Assembly (NCBI RefSeq): GCF_900142775.1
Contig: NZ_FRCC01000006.1
Location: forward strand, 124,001-188,000
DNA from: Flavobacterium flevense
GTDB lineage: Bacteria; Bacteroidota; Bacteroidia; Flavobacteriales; Flavobacteriaceae
Direction of reading: 5' to 3'
DNA length: 64,000 bases
Below are positions 8,488-16,166 of this stretch, piece after piece (position 1 is the stretch's first letter; every line of letters starts with the position of its first letter). Made by a program: the position numbers and the translations under genes. The notes under the pieces are model-generated. The model saw nothing but the letters and a program-made list of their open reading frames with translations. It had not been told where the DNA came from and did not search any database.

Positions 8488-9249
8488 TTAGATAATCTTT
8501 TTAATTACCCTGAGTTTGTGGGTGTGTTTGTTGATTTCAGCATTAAAAATACCTAAATGGTCTATACGGTCAATTCTCACTTTACCACTGGCGTGAATGA
8601 TGTAGTTGTTCTCCATGATGATACCCACATGGATAATGTTGCCTTCTTCATTGTCAAAAAAAGCTAAATCTCCGGGTTCACTTTCTTCAATAAAACTCAA
8701 TGCTTCACCCTGTGTTGCCTGCTGTGATGCATCTCTTAACAATTTGTAACCGTTGAGTTTATAGACCATTTGTGTAAAACCGGAACAGTCAATCCCAAAA
8801 GGGGTTTTTCCTCCCCATAAGTAAGGAGCATTTAAATACAGATAAGAAGTATTGATGATGTTTTTTTTATTTTTAATTCCGTTGACTTTAGTGCCTTCAA
8901 ATTCATAATTAGCGGTATTTATTTCGCTATTGTGTAAAAATGAAAGTGAAGAACCTAACGGAATAGGTATAAGTGTGTTGGAAGAACCGGTGATGTATTC
9001 TATCAAATCAGCATTTAATATGGGCGTTTCTTTAGATAATTGGTTGTAATTAGATTCCGAAATAACCTGATATTGCTTAGAATCAACCCATCCTTCGTAG
9101 TCGTCATATTGCAATTTAATGCGAGACCATTGTCTGTCTTTTTCAAGTATTTTAAAATGTTCTCCAAATAAAACCTGGGAAACAATCTCACTTCTGTCAC
9201 TAGCTTCAAGCCGAAGTGGTATAATAGCTAAATTACAAATTCCGAACAT
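8488..9249 (-). CDS. SH3-like plus NlpC/P60 cell-wall peptidase
   Basis: An N-terminal bacterial SH3-like domain (LRLEASDRSEIVSQVLFGEHFKILE...GWVDSKQY) is followed by an NlpC/P60 domain with catalytic Cys in GIDCSGFTQMVYK and His in IIHVGIIME. NlpC/P60 proteins cleave D-Glu-type stem peptides in peptidoglycan. I place the start at ATG 9249 (MFGICNLAIIPLRLE, the conserved beginning of the domain); a longer frame would overlap the thiolase gene by 38 bp. With this start the gene follows the thiolase stop by 13 bp, so the two may be cotranscribed. No signal peptide is evident. Its 3' end faces the VanX-like gene with 3 bp between. Confidence 0.88.
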   Translation of the reverse strand: MFGICNLAIIPLRLEASDRSEIVSQVLFGEHFKILEKDRQWSRIKLQYDDYEGWVDSKQYQVISESNYNQLSKETPILNADLIEYITGSSNTLIPIPLGSSLSFLHNSEINTANYEFEGTKVNGIKNKKNIINTSYLYLNAPYLWGGKTPFGIDCSGFTQMVYKLNGYKLLRDASQQATQGEALSFIEESEPGDLAFFDNEEGNIIHVGIIMENNYIIHASGKVRIDRIDHLGIFNAEINKHTHKLRVIKKII

Positions 9250-9262
9250 TAATTCTGTTTTT

Positions 9263-10441
9263 TTAGATTCTTTCAATAACAATTGCCGAAGCTCCACCAC
9301 CTCCGTTACAAATAGCTGCAGCTCCTATTTTAGCATTATTTTGTTCTAAAATATTTAGCAAACTCACTATGATTCGCGCTCCTGAACAGCCTAACGGATG
9401 TCCCAGAGATACAGCACCTCCATTTACATTTACTTTCTTACTGTCCAGACCCAGGATTTTGGTATTGGCTAAGCCAACAACAGAAAATGCTTCATTAAAT
9501 TCAAAAAAATCGACATCGTTTAGTGTTATTCCTGCTTTGTCCAGAGCTTTAGGCAGGGCTTTAGCAGGACTTGTAGTAAACCATTTTGGCTCTTGGGCAG
9601 CATCGGCATAACTTTTAATATACGCCAATGGTTTCAGGTTTAACTGAGCTGCTTTTTCTTCACTCATTAGTATTAAAGCGGCAGCTCCATCATTTATGGT
9701 GGAAGCATTAGCAGCGGTTACTGTTCCGTCTTTTGTAAAAACAGGATTTAATGAAGGTATTTTATCTAGTTTAACATTCGTGAATTCTTCATCTTTGGCA
9801 ATAACAAGGGCTTCACCTCGTTTTTGTGGCACGGTAACAGGAACGATTTCATTGTCAAATTTTCCGGTTTCCCATGCTTTTGCAGAACGGTTGTAAGATT
9901 CAATGGCGTAATTGTCCTGCTCTTCCCGGCTAATCTTATATTCTGTAGCACAAAGATCAGCATACACACCCATTGCCTGATTGTCATAAGCATCCATTAA
10001 TCCGTCTTTTTGCATACCGTCAATAAGTGTGGTTGGTCCAAATTTTGTACCATTTCTTAAATGCGTATAATGCGGAATCAGGCTCATGTTTTCCATACCA
10101 CCCGCTATTACCGTTTCGGCATCGCCAGATTGTATTGCCTGAGCAGCCATCATCACCGCTTTCATTCCAGAAGCACAAACTTTATTAATAGTAGTACAGG
10201 GAATTAAATTGCCTAATCCGGCGAAAATAGCAGCTTGCCTTGCAGGAGCCTGTCCTACACCAGCCTGAATTACATTTCCCATAAGTACTTCGTCAACCAT
10301 AGCCGGGTCTAAATTAATTTTATCTAAAGCTCCTTTTATGGCTATTGCACCAAGTTGTGGTGCAGTAACATTTGATAATCCTCCCATAAAACTCCCGATA
10401 GGCGTTCTTACAGCAGAAACAATTACTACTTTTTTATTCAT
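9263..10441 (-). CDS. Acetyl-CoA C-acyltransferase (thiolase)
   Basis: The 392-residue protein is a standard-length biosynthetic-type thiolase. It shows the N-terminal 'VVIVSAVRTPIGSFMGGLS', the acylated Cys in INKVCASGMKAVMMAAQ (about residue 88), the 'NEAFSVV' loop and the C-terminal 'GGAVSLGHPLGCSGARI' and 'CNGGGGASAIVIE' with the second catalytic Cys. It condenses two acetyl-CoA or cleaves 3-ketoacyl-CoA. No beta-oxidation partner genes are adjacent, so the direction is unknown. A TAAATTTG -7 element lies 32 bp upstream of the start. Confidence 0.95.
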   Translation of the reverse strand: MNKKVVIVSAVRTPIGSFMGGLSNVTAPQLGAIAIKGALDKINLDPAMVDEVLMGNVIQAGVGQAPARQAAIFAGLGNLIPCTTINKVCASGMKAVMMAAQAIQSGDAETVIAGGMENMSLIPHYTHLRNGTKFGPTTLIDGMQKDGLMDAYDNQAMGVYADLCATEYKISREEQDNYAIESYNRSAKAWETGKFDNEIVPVTVPQKRGEALVIAKDEEFTNVKLDKIPSLNPVFTKDGTVTAANASTINDGAAALILMSEEKAAQLNLKPLAYIKSYADAAQEPKWFTTSPAKALPKALDKAGITLNDVDFFEFNEAFSVVGLANTKILGLDSKKVNVNGGAVSLGHPLGCSGARIIVSLLNILEQNNAKIGAAAICNGGGGASAIVIERI

Positions 10442-10472
10442 GACTGAAATTCTTATTGGTTTATGCTTGTAG

Positions 10473-10480
10473 CAAATTTA
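10473..10480 (-). promoter_or_regulatory. -7 element of the thiolase gene
   Basis: TAAATTTG on the minus strand, matching TAnnTTTG; no good TTG at the -33 spacing was found. Confidence 0.4.
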
Positions 10481-10622
10481 CTCTTTTTTGTATAAAATTT
10501 AGATTTTCAGTTGTTGATTCTGTTTTTGAAAAAATGTTTTCCAAATTTTTAATCTTATGTGTTTGATTTTTAGTGTTTTTTAAAAATAGTAAAAAAAATA
10601 ATAAAAAAAAGCATCAAAATAG

Positions 10623-10653
10623 TTGTGAGAAATGGGATGATGTGTTACATTTG
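10623..10653 (+). promoter_or_regulatory. Promoter of the tRNA operon
   Basis: TTG (10623-10625), 20-nt spacer, TACATTTG (10646-10653): both halves of the flavobacterial promoter consensus, about 33 bases before the first mature tRNA. Confidence 0.7.
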
Positions 10654-10685
10654 CAACCGCAAAACAAGACACGTTCTTTGAGCTT

Positions 10686-10769
10686 GGAGAGGTGCCAGAG
10701 CGGTAATGGAGCAGATTGCTAATCTGTCGACGGGTAACCGTCGCCAGGGTTCGAGTCCCTGTCTCTCCG
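10686..10769 (+). tRNA. tRNA-Ser (anticodon GCT)
   Basis: Acceptor GGAGAGG pairs with TCTCTCC before discriminator G. The anticodon loop TTGCTAA gives GCT, and a long class II variable arm (GTCGACGGGTAACCGTCG region) fits serine. T-arm GGTTCGAGTCC is present. CCA is not encoded. It is the first gene of the Ser-Pro-Arg tRNA operon. Confidence 0.96.
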
Positions 10770-10785
10770 CTTAATACTTTGTCTT

Positions 10786-10865
10786 CGGGGTGTAGCGTAG
10801 CCCGGTTATTGTGTCCCGATTGAAATCGGGAAGACCACAGATAACGAATCTATCTATAAAAAGCT
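10786..10865 (+). pseudogene. Defective tRNA-Pro copy 1 with palindrome in place of the anticodon arm
   Basis: The first 24 nt are identical to the 5' part of the functional tRNA-Pro at 10946. The 17-nt anticodon arm is replaced by the 18-nt palindrome TCCCGATTGAAATCGGGA (10814-10831). The T-arm is recognisable but altered (ACAGATAACGAATCTAT), and the 3' acceptor strand no longer pairs. GTTATTGTG before and CACA-G-ATAAC after the palindrome also pair, giving one long hairpin at 10805-10845. It cannot act as a proline tRNA. Confidence 0.85.
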
Positions 10866-10945
10866 CGGGGTGTAGCGTAGCCCGGTTATTGTGTCCCGAT
10901 TGAAATCGGGAAGACCACAGATAACGAATCTATCTATAAAAAGCT
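10866..10945 (+). pseudogene. Defective tRNA-Pro copy 2, identical to copy 1
   Basis: An exact 80-bp tandem repeat of copy 1 by my reading, ending directly at the first base of the functional tRNA-Pro, so the three units are head-to-tail with a period of exactly 80 bp. Identity between copies points to a recent duplication or ongoing gene conversion. Confidence 0.85.
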
Positions 10946-11020
10946 CGGGGTGTAGCGTAGCCCGGTTATCGCGCCTGCTTTGGGAGCAGGAGGCCGCAGG
11001 TTCGAATCCTGCCACCCCGA
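10946..11020 (+). tRNA. tRNA-Pro (anticodon TGG)
   Basis: Acceptor CGGGGTG pairs with CACCCCG before discriminator A. Anticodon stem CCTGC/GCAGG encloses TTTGGGA (anticodon TGG). T-arm GCAGG-TTCGAAT-CCTGC is perfect. This is the only intact member of the three tandem Pro-type units. Confidence 0.97.
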
Positions 11021-11050
11021 CAAAACTTTGCCATAAGTTTAAAAACAAAT

Positions 11051-11129
11051 GGACGCATAGCTCAGCTGGATAGAGCATCCCGATTATTATCGGGACGGTC
11101 AGAAGGTTTAGATATGATAAAAGATTAAA
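11051..11129 (+). pseudogene. Defective tRNA-Arg copy with palindrome in place of the anticodon arm
   Basis: The first 27 nt equal the 5' part of the functional tRNA-Arg that starts at 11130. The anticodon arm is replaced by TCCCGAT-TATT-ATCGGGA (11078-11095), the same palindrome family as in the Pro copies. A degraded variable loop and T-arm follow (CGGTCAGAAGGTTTAGAT). The 3' acceptor strand is lost, and the copy abuts the real gene with a 79-bp period. Confidence 0.85.
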
Positions 11130-11203
<74 letters not shown>

Positions 11204-11204
11204 C

Positions 11205-11233
11205 AAAAAGCCACTCATTTGAGTGGCTTTTTT
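11205..11233 (+). terminator. Terminator of the tRNA operon
   Basis: AAAAGCCACTC-ATTT-GAGTGGCTTTT stem-loop followed by a T-run, two bases after tRNA-Arg. It also lies between the operon and the convergent exonuclease gene. Confidence 0.85.
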
Positions 11234-11254
11234 GTTTTAAGCCTGATCCTCAAT

Positions 11255-11908
11255 TTATCTGAAAAGCTGGTATAGTAATGTTACTTTGTTCTCTCTTAGT
11301 TTTTTTAGGATTTTAAGAAAAGCGATAGCAGTAATATAAGCATCTCCTATTGCAGTATGCCGGTCTTTTTTGGATATATCAAATTTATCTGCCAGGTCAT
11401 CTAATGTGTAATGATCTTTACGTACCAGTAAATTGGACTTGATTAATGTTTTTTTGTATAAAACAGCAGTATCTAAGGTTTTGTTCGAGAGTTTAGGCAA
11501 GCCGTTTCTTTCCAGTGCATTATTGATCATGGTGATATCAAACTTAGTGTGATGCGCAATGATAATCGAATCGCCTAAATAGTCTAAAAACAATTGCAGT
11601 ACCTGTAATTCTGTTTTATGATCTAAAACATCACTTCTTATGATTCCGTGAATTTGTACACTGGATTTATCAAAATGCTCCTGATCCATATAATGTTCAA
11701 AAGCATCTTGTAAATTAATGATTCCGTTTTGCAAAACAATTGCTCCAATACAAAGGATACGATCATTAACATAATCAAAACCGGTAGTTTCCGTATCCAG
11801 AACTACAAATCGGGCAGATTCTATGGGTTGATTTAAATTATCTTCAATAGGTTCTTTAAGAATTCCCAAGATTTGAAGTGACTCGATTATTTTTTCTTTA
11901 ATAGCCAT
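11255..11908 (-). CDS. DEDDh 3'-5' exonuclease (DnaQ-like)
   Basis: The 217-residue protein has a DEDDh exonuclease domain: D38-T-E40 in VVLDTETTGFD (Exo I), D124 in AHHTKFDITMIN (Exo II), and H184/D189 in RHTAIGDAYITA (Exo III). These bind two metal ions and remove 3' nucleotides from DNA or RNA. It lacks polymerase III alpha similarity and is a stand-alone enzyme. Its ATG overlaps the stop of the CNB-CBS gene upstream by one base (TAATG), so the two are coupled, a pairing I recall as common in Bacteroidota. Confidence 0.92.
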   Translation of the reverse strand: MAIKEKIIESLQILGILKEPIEDNLNQPIESARFVVLDTETTGFDYVNDRILCIGAIVLQNGIINLQDAFEHYMDQEHFDKSSVQIHGIIRSDVLDHKTELQVLQLFLDYLGDSIIIAHHTKFDITMINNALERNGLPKLSNKTLDTAVLYKKTLIKSNLLVRKDHYTLDDLADKFDISKKDRHTAIGDAYITAIAFLKILKKLRENKVTLLYQLFR

Positions 11909-13848
11909 TATATTGTAATTTTTCCCGGGTTAAAACGCATCGAAATCACTTCTTGAAGTTCTTTGATAGTTTTAAAGGTTCCTTTTAATTTTACTTTTTC
12001 TAATTTGGAAAGTGCTTCTAATTCAATAAATTGTCCTGAATCATGATGTAAAAGCCCTTGCTTTGTACGGAATTTAAGTAAGGCTTTATAGGAATAAGCA
12101 CAAGATAAGTACAACTCTTTATTTTGAGGTTCCAGTTCGGCAAGTTTTTCAAAACGTTCAGGAGTATTGCTGATTCCTTTTACAGAATGCGATATAATTA
12201 AAACCCGGGCAGCATCGGCCAAAGGCATCAAAGCGCGTCTTTTAATATCAAAGAAATCTTTATGAGCACCATCCTGTTCGACTAAGAATTGTCTGAAAAA
12301 ACCTGTTGGTGACGGACTTTGCAAAGCGCCACTAACTAAGTGTACATAAAAAATAGGGTTGGCAGCAATATCTTCAAAAATATAATCGGCTAATTCATTG
12401 GCTAATTCTCTGTCCCCATAAGACAAGCTATAATCAAAAAAGATAAATGAAAGTAAAACTTCATCTTTTCCGGGTTTGCTGATCCAGTCGTGGACTAATT
12501 CCTTCCATTGGTTTAAACTCAGGCACCATTGAGGATTAGAAGCCATCATTTCGGCAGGACAATATTCGTACCCAATTTCAAACAGTCCTTTGTTTACAAC
12601 AGCAGCTAATTCAAGAAAATAGTTACTTGTTTTTTCCTGTAATTCTTCAGGAACATCTTCATAAATTAAGGCATTATCCTGATCGGTATGTAATAATTGC
12701 TCACTACGACCCTGGCTGCCTAAGGCAAGCCATGAAAACCTCACGGGTGGTGGTGTTTTCATTTTAGCCAGTGACAATTCGATTACTCTTTTAATGCAGG
12801 CATCGTTTAGTTCTGTAATTATTTTTGAAGTTAATGTAATAGGAATGTTTTGGTCTAAATAGCCCTGAAGCAATTGCATTATTTTGGCTCGGATAGGCTT
12901 TATAGCTTTGACTTTTTTAACTCTTTTTAAAGCTTTTATTAATACTGCAGGATTGTTTCCTAACGCTACCATTACATCATGTTTAGAAAGAATTCCTATG
13001 GCTTTAGTATTTGCTGTTCCGTCTTTAGTAAGACATAAATGGCTGATGTTGCTTTTCATCATTGCCATTTGTGCCTGCGTAATGGTCATTTTTTTAGAAT
13101 AGGTGATTACAGGCGAATTCATGATTACATCAGCAGTGGTGTTAATTGAATGTTCTCCCGTTACTATTTTATTTCTTAAATCTTTATCAGTAATAATCCC
13201 TATTGGCAGCATGTCTTCTACGACCAGCATGGCACCAATATTTTTTTTGGTCATAGTGGCAGCAATTTCTTTGGCTGTAGTGGCGCGGGAGCAGGTAATT
13301 ATTTTTTTGGAATATTTTATGGGTTGTAAATCCAGTATTTTATTATCATAATCAATAATATCATCTCCATTTGTGTTTTCAAAATCAATATGGTCTCCAT
13401 ATAATTTTCCGCTATGACTTTTTGAAAAAGGATTGTGGGTGTTAGAAGCAAAACTATCTATTATAAAACTACCTACATCGGCATTTTTTATGGCATAAGG
13501 TTTAAAAACAGCTATAGGAATAGCATACAAAATAGTTTCTTCATGAGTGATGGCTTCCATTTTGTAATTTTCATGCGCAATTAAGGGTCTTAAACCAAAA
13601 ATATCGCCTTCATCACACATGTCCAGAATGTCATTTTGTGCTTTTTTACGTAATTCTATGGCTCCTTTATGAACAACATAAAAGGAATCATGTGTTTCTT
13701 CGTTCTCGGTAAAAATAACAACTCCCTTGTCTTTATAAATTATCGAAACCTGTTCGGATAATATTTGAATGTCATAAGAGTCTAAGAAACTAAAAGGAGG
13801 GAAGTTTTTTAAAAAATCGGCTACGCGTTGCGAAATGGTATTTTTCAT
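11908..13848 (-). CDS. Cyclic-nucleotide-binding, CBS-pair, DUF294 nucleotidyltransferase protein
   Basis: The 646-residue soluble protein has four parts in order: a CNB (cNMP-binding) domain at about 15-140, a CBS pair at about 175-295 (two 'GIITDKDLR'/'GILSKHDV' type repeats), a GlnD-like putative nucleotidyltransferase DUF294 at about 335-475 with 'LGSQGRSEQLLHTDQDNALIYED' (the G-S-x-x-R and D-x-D-N metal site), and the DUF294 C-terminal domain. Such proteins are thought to be nucleotide-sensing signalling proteins; the modified target is unknown. The coupled DEDDh exonuclease suggests a joint function in nucleic-acid or nucleotide metabolism. Confidence 0.9.
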   Translation of the reverse strand: MKNTISQRVADFLKNFPPFSFLDSYDIQILSEQVSIIYKDKGVVIFTENEETHDSFYVVHKGAIELRKKAQNDILDMCDEGDIFGLRPLIAHENYKMEAITHEETILYAIPIAVFKPYAIKNADVGSFIIDSFASNTHNPFSKSHSGKLYGDHIDFENTNGDDIIDYDNKILDLQPIKYSKKIITCSRATTAKEIAATMTKKNIGAMLVVEDMLPIGIITDKDLRNKIVTGEHSINTTADVIMNSPVITYSKKMTITQAQMAMMKSNISHLCLTKDGTANTKAIGILSKHDVMVALGNNPAVLIKALKRVKKVKAIKPIRAKIMQLLQGYLDQNIPITLTSKIITELNDACIKRVIELSLAKMKTPPPVRFSWLALGSQGRSEQLLHTDQDNALIYEDVPEELQEKTSNYFLELAAVVNKGLFEIGYEYCPAEMMASNPQWCLSLNQWKELVHDWISKPGKDEVLLSFIFFDYSLSYGDRELANELADYIFEDIAANPIFYVHLVSGALQSPSPTGFFRQFLVEQDGAHKDFFDIKRRALMPLADAARVLIISHSVKGISNTPERFEKLAELEPQNKELYLSCAYSYKALLKFRTKQGLLHHDSGQFIELEALSKLEKVKLKGTFKTIKELQEVISMRFNPGKITI

Positions 13849-13911
13849 TAATAAAGTTTTTGAGGCTGGTTTATTTCGTATGCTAATTTATTACTTTTAT
13901 GTATTATAACG

Positions 13912-13937
13912 AAAAAAAAGCCCCTGTTGAGGAGCTT
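13912..13937 (-). terminator. Terminator after the TerC gene
   Basis: On the minus strand AAGCTCCT-CAAC-AGGGGCTT (8 bp, one T-G) followed by T8, 24 bp after the TerC stop. Confidence 0.75.
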
Positions 13938-13960
13938 CTTTTGTATATTATCACAAAAAT

Positions 13961-14731
13961 TTATTTCTTTTTAGATACTTTCATATTTAAAACTTCTACC
14001 ATTAGTGAGAATGAAATGGCAAAATATAAATAGCCTTTTGGGATTGGAGTCACATGACTGCCAAAAATCAAGGCATTTGATAAATGAGCACTTTCAGTAA
14101 TCAGCATTAAGCCAATTAATATTAAAAAGGATAAACCTAAAATTTGAATGGAAGGATGTTTATTTACAAAAGTCCCTACCGGAACAGCAAATTGCATCAT
14201 AATTAAAATAGAGATTATCACTGCAGTAATCATGATATACAATGCGCCAGTAACACCATTAGTCATTCCTACGGCTGTTAAAATACTGTCAAATGAGAAG
14301 ACTAAGTCAATCAGAATGATTTGTATAATAACACTGCTGAAGGACTTTGCGGCAGTTTTCCCAATTTCTTTTTCTTCTTCTCCTTTATGATCGACTTTTT
14401 CTCTAATCTCGTTAGTACTTTTATAAATCAGGAACAATCCTCCTAATAGTAAAATGATACTTTGTCCGGAAATTTGAGCATTTATCCAGCTTAAATCAAT
14501 AGAAAACCAGGGTTCTTTCATAGCGATGAGGTAAGAAATTCCCATAAGCAATACAATTCTCATGAACATCGCCAGAAACATTCCGATTTTAGTTGCTTTT
14601 TTACGGCTTTCTTCCGGTAGTTTTCCGGTAGCTATCGATATAAAAATAATATTATCAATTCCCAGCACAATTTCTAGAAAGGTTAAAGTTAATAACGCTA
14701 TCCAGGCATCGGCATTTAAAAATACTTCCAT
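13961..14731 (-). CDS. TerC/Alx-family integral membrane protein
   Basis: The 256-residue protein has seven or more hydrophobic segments. It carries the family signature 'TLTFLEIVLGIDNIIFISI' near the N-terminus and the matching 'IQIILIDLVFSFDSILTAVG' in the second half; the two acidic E/D-x-x-x-x-x-D pairs are the conserved intramembrane motifs. Family members export manganese or support metalation of exported proteins and tellurite resistance. No tellurite cluster is nearby, so a housekeeping metal role is more likely. Between the halves is a charged loop with KVDHKGEEEKE. Confidence 0.92.
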   Translation of the reverse strand: MEVFLNADAWIALLTLTFLEIVLGIDNIIFISIATGKLPEESRKKATKIGMFLAMFMRIVLLMGISYLIAMKEPWFSIDLSWINAQISGQSIILLLGGLFLIYKSTNEIREKVDHKGEEEKEIGKTAAKSFSSVIIQIILIDLVFSFDSILTAVGMTNGVTGALYIMITAVIISILIMMQFAVPVGTFVNKHPSIQILGLSFLILIGLMLITESAHLSNALIFGSHVTPIPKGYLYFAISFSLMVEVLNMKVSKKK

Positions 14732-14769
14732 AATAATGTATTGTATTGTGATTAAAAAATAATTAGAAT

Positions 14770-15147
14770 TTACAGTTCTCCAATTTTAGTGACAGTTCCT
14801 CTTTGTTTTTGGTCGGAACCAATAATACCAAATTCAAAGGTATAGGAATTTTTAGAAGTTGTCAAAATTTTCATGCCTATTGCTTTTTCTTCAGCCATGT
14901 TTTTTGGATGTAGTTTTTTTAAAATATATTCACAATCATTTACCCAACGTACAGAAGCTGTATCAGTCTTTCCCTCAAAAGTTTCAATTTCGATGCTGTC
15001 GTTGCGTTCAAAAAGAGTTACTTTTTTAACTCCGTTAACCTCGTGTTCAAATTTGAATTTTCCCGTTTTAAAGTCTTTACAATTGTGTTCGGCATTATAG
15101 CAGGAAGCAAAAATAAGGAGTAGTGGCAGTAGAATAATTTTTTTCAT
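14770..15147 (-). CDS. Small lipoprotein, conserved in flavobacteria
   Basis: The 125-residue protein starts with a lipoprotein signal (MKKIILLPLLLIFASC, lipobox FASC, Cys16). The mature part is beta-rich with 'NCKDFKTGKFKFEHEVNGVKKVTLFERNDSIEIETFEGKTDTASVRWVNDCEYILK'. Two further cysteines (N-C-K and N-D-C-E) may form a disulfide. I do not recognise a named domain; it reads like a small lipid-anchored periplasmic protein. It lies 38 bp upstream of the TerC gene on the same strand and may share its transcript. Confidence 0.8.
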   Translation of the reverse strand: MKKIILLPLLLIFASCYNAEHNCKDFKTGKFKFEHEVNGVKKVTLFERNDSIEIETFEGKTDTASVRWVNDCEYILKKLHPKNMAEEKAIGMKILTTSKNSYTFEFGIIGSDQKQRGTVTKIGEL

Positions 15148-15287
15148 ATTTTTTTGGAGCTTAATCCTGCTATTCGTTTCAATCTTTTTATCCTTAAAGA
15201 AAGGATAAAAAGGATTTCCACTACTATCAGGGCTAGTGAATAGTGTTTATTTTAATCTTATGATTTATTATTTAAAAAGGTTCATTT

Positions 15288-15860
15288 TTATTGAATTTTA
15301 ATGTCGTATTTATCCAGAAGTCCCGGAATTCCCTGCATGGAAAATTTAGCTTTTCGCATCGGGTTAAATTCAGGATCAATTTTATAGTTGTAAGCAGTCA
15401 GAAAGTTGACTTCTTTGAGTTCTGTATCATTAAAGACAGCATTATCTAAATTGCAATTATCAAAAACAGAATTGGAAAGATTCGTTCCAATAAAAGTTAC
15501 TTCTTTCATCGAGCAGGAATTGAACTTGGTTTTTGGCATTTTTTTATTCGAAAAAGAAGCATAATCTAAAATGCAATCATTAAAACTCACGGCAAACATA
15601 AAATCGGCACAAGTATTAAAATGAATTCCCAAAAGTTTACAATTCGAAAAATGAACCGTTTTTAAGCTAGTTCCGCCCAGAGCCGTCATCGAAAGATTGC
15701 AATTGATGAACTCGCAATCCATAAAAGTATTATTTGAAAAATCACTATTTGAGAAATCACAGTTTTTAAAAACACAGTCTTCAAATTCGCGATTGCTTAC
15801 TTTTTTATCGATAAAAACGACTTTATCAAATGTTTTCTGAATATGAATTAAATCTTCCAT
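15288..15860 (-). CDS. Pentapeptide-repeat protein
   Basis: The 190-residue protein is built of A(N/D)LXX-type pentapeptides from about residue 20 to 155 (for example 'FEDCVFKNCDFSNSDFSNNTFMDCEFINCNLS'), with Phe/Leu at the central position. This predicts a right-handed quadrilateral beta-helix. Many repeats carry Cys. The C-terminal 35 residues are not repeats. Some pentapeptide proteins mimic DNA and protect gyrase (Qnr, MfpA); the composition here does not settle that. Its ATG overlaps the stop of the DUF6095 gene by one base (TAATG). Confidence 0.9.
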   Translation of the reverse strand: MEDLIHIQKTFDKVVFIDKKVSNREFEDCVFKNCDFSNSDFSNNTFMDCEFINCNLSMTALGGTSLKTVHFSNCKLLGIHFNTCADFMFAVSFNDCILDYASFSNKKMPKTKFNSCSMKEVTFIGTNLSNSVFDNCNLDNAVFNDTELKEVNFLTAYNYKIDPEFNPMRKAKFSMQGIPGLLDKYDIKIQ

Positions 15861-16081
15861 TAATCGTTAAATAAGGCTTTCATCATTGTTTTCAATCCTA
15901 AAAAAATCAAGTACATTGATGCTAAACAAGCAATGATTCCAATTCCTAAAACCAGATAATGCCATACATTTTGCTGATTCATAAAAGCATTGTAAATCAA
16001 TGATGGACCAATAAAAAGTAAGGGCAAAGCACCTGTTAAATATCGAACTCCTTTGGATAATAATTCTTTGTTTGTTGACAT
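15860..16081 (-). CDS. DUF6095 family small membrane protein
   Basis: The 73-residue protein has two hydrophobic segments (about 13-29 'YLTGALPLLFIGPSLIY' and 41-64 'YLVLGIGIIACLASMYLIFLGLKT'). The N-terminus MSTNKELLSKGVRYL fits the DUF6095 family of flavobacteria, whose function is unknown. It sits between murQ (85 bp upstream) and the pentapeptide-repeat gene (1-bp overlap), so a three-gene operon is likely. The murQ spacer contains a degenerate GTTAGAA repeat. Confidence 0.8.
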   Translation of the reverse strand: MSTNKELLSKGVRYLTGALPLLFIGPSLIYNAFMNQQNVWHYLVLGIGIIACLASMYLIFLGLKTMMKALFND

Positions 16082-16086
16082 ATTTG

Positions 16087-16140
16087 AAAGTTAGGAGTTA
16101 GGAGTTAGAAGTTAGAAGTGGGAAGTTAGAAGTTAGAAGT
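16087..16140. repeat. Degenerate GTTAGAA / GTTAGGA simple repeat
   Basis: About seven tandem heptamer-like units (GTTAGGA, GTTAGAA, GTGGGAA) lie between murQ and the DUF6095 gene. A related run is at 61138-61180. Such low-complexity words are common in flavobacterial spacers; variation in copy number would be expected among strains. Confidence 0.7.
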
Positions 16141-16166
16141 GCGTGTGAACCATTACGTATAACTCA

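Noticed and set aside
10786..10945. CRISPR-like direct repeats
   Set aside because: Two 80-bp units directly abut with no spacers and are tRNA-derived; no cas gene is present.
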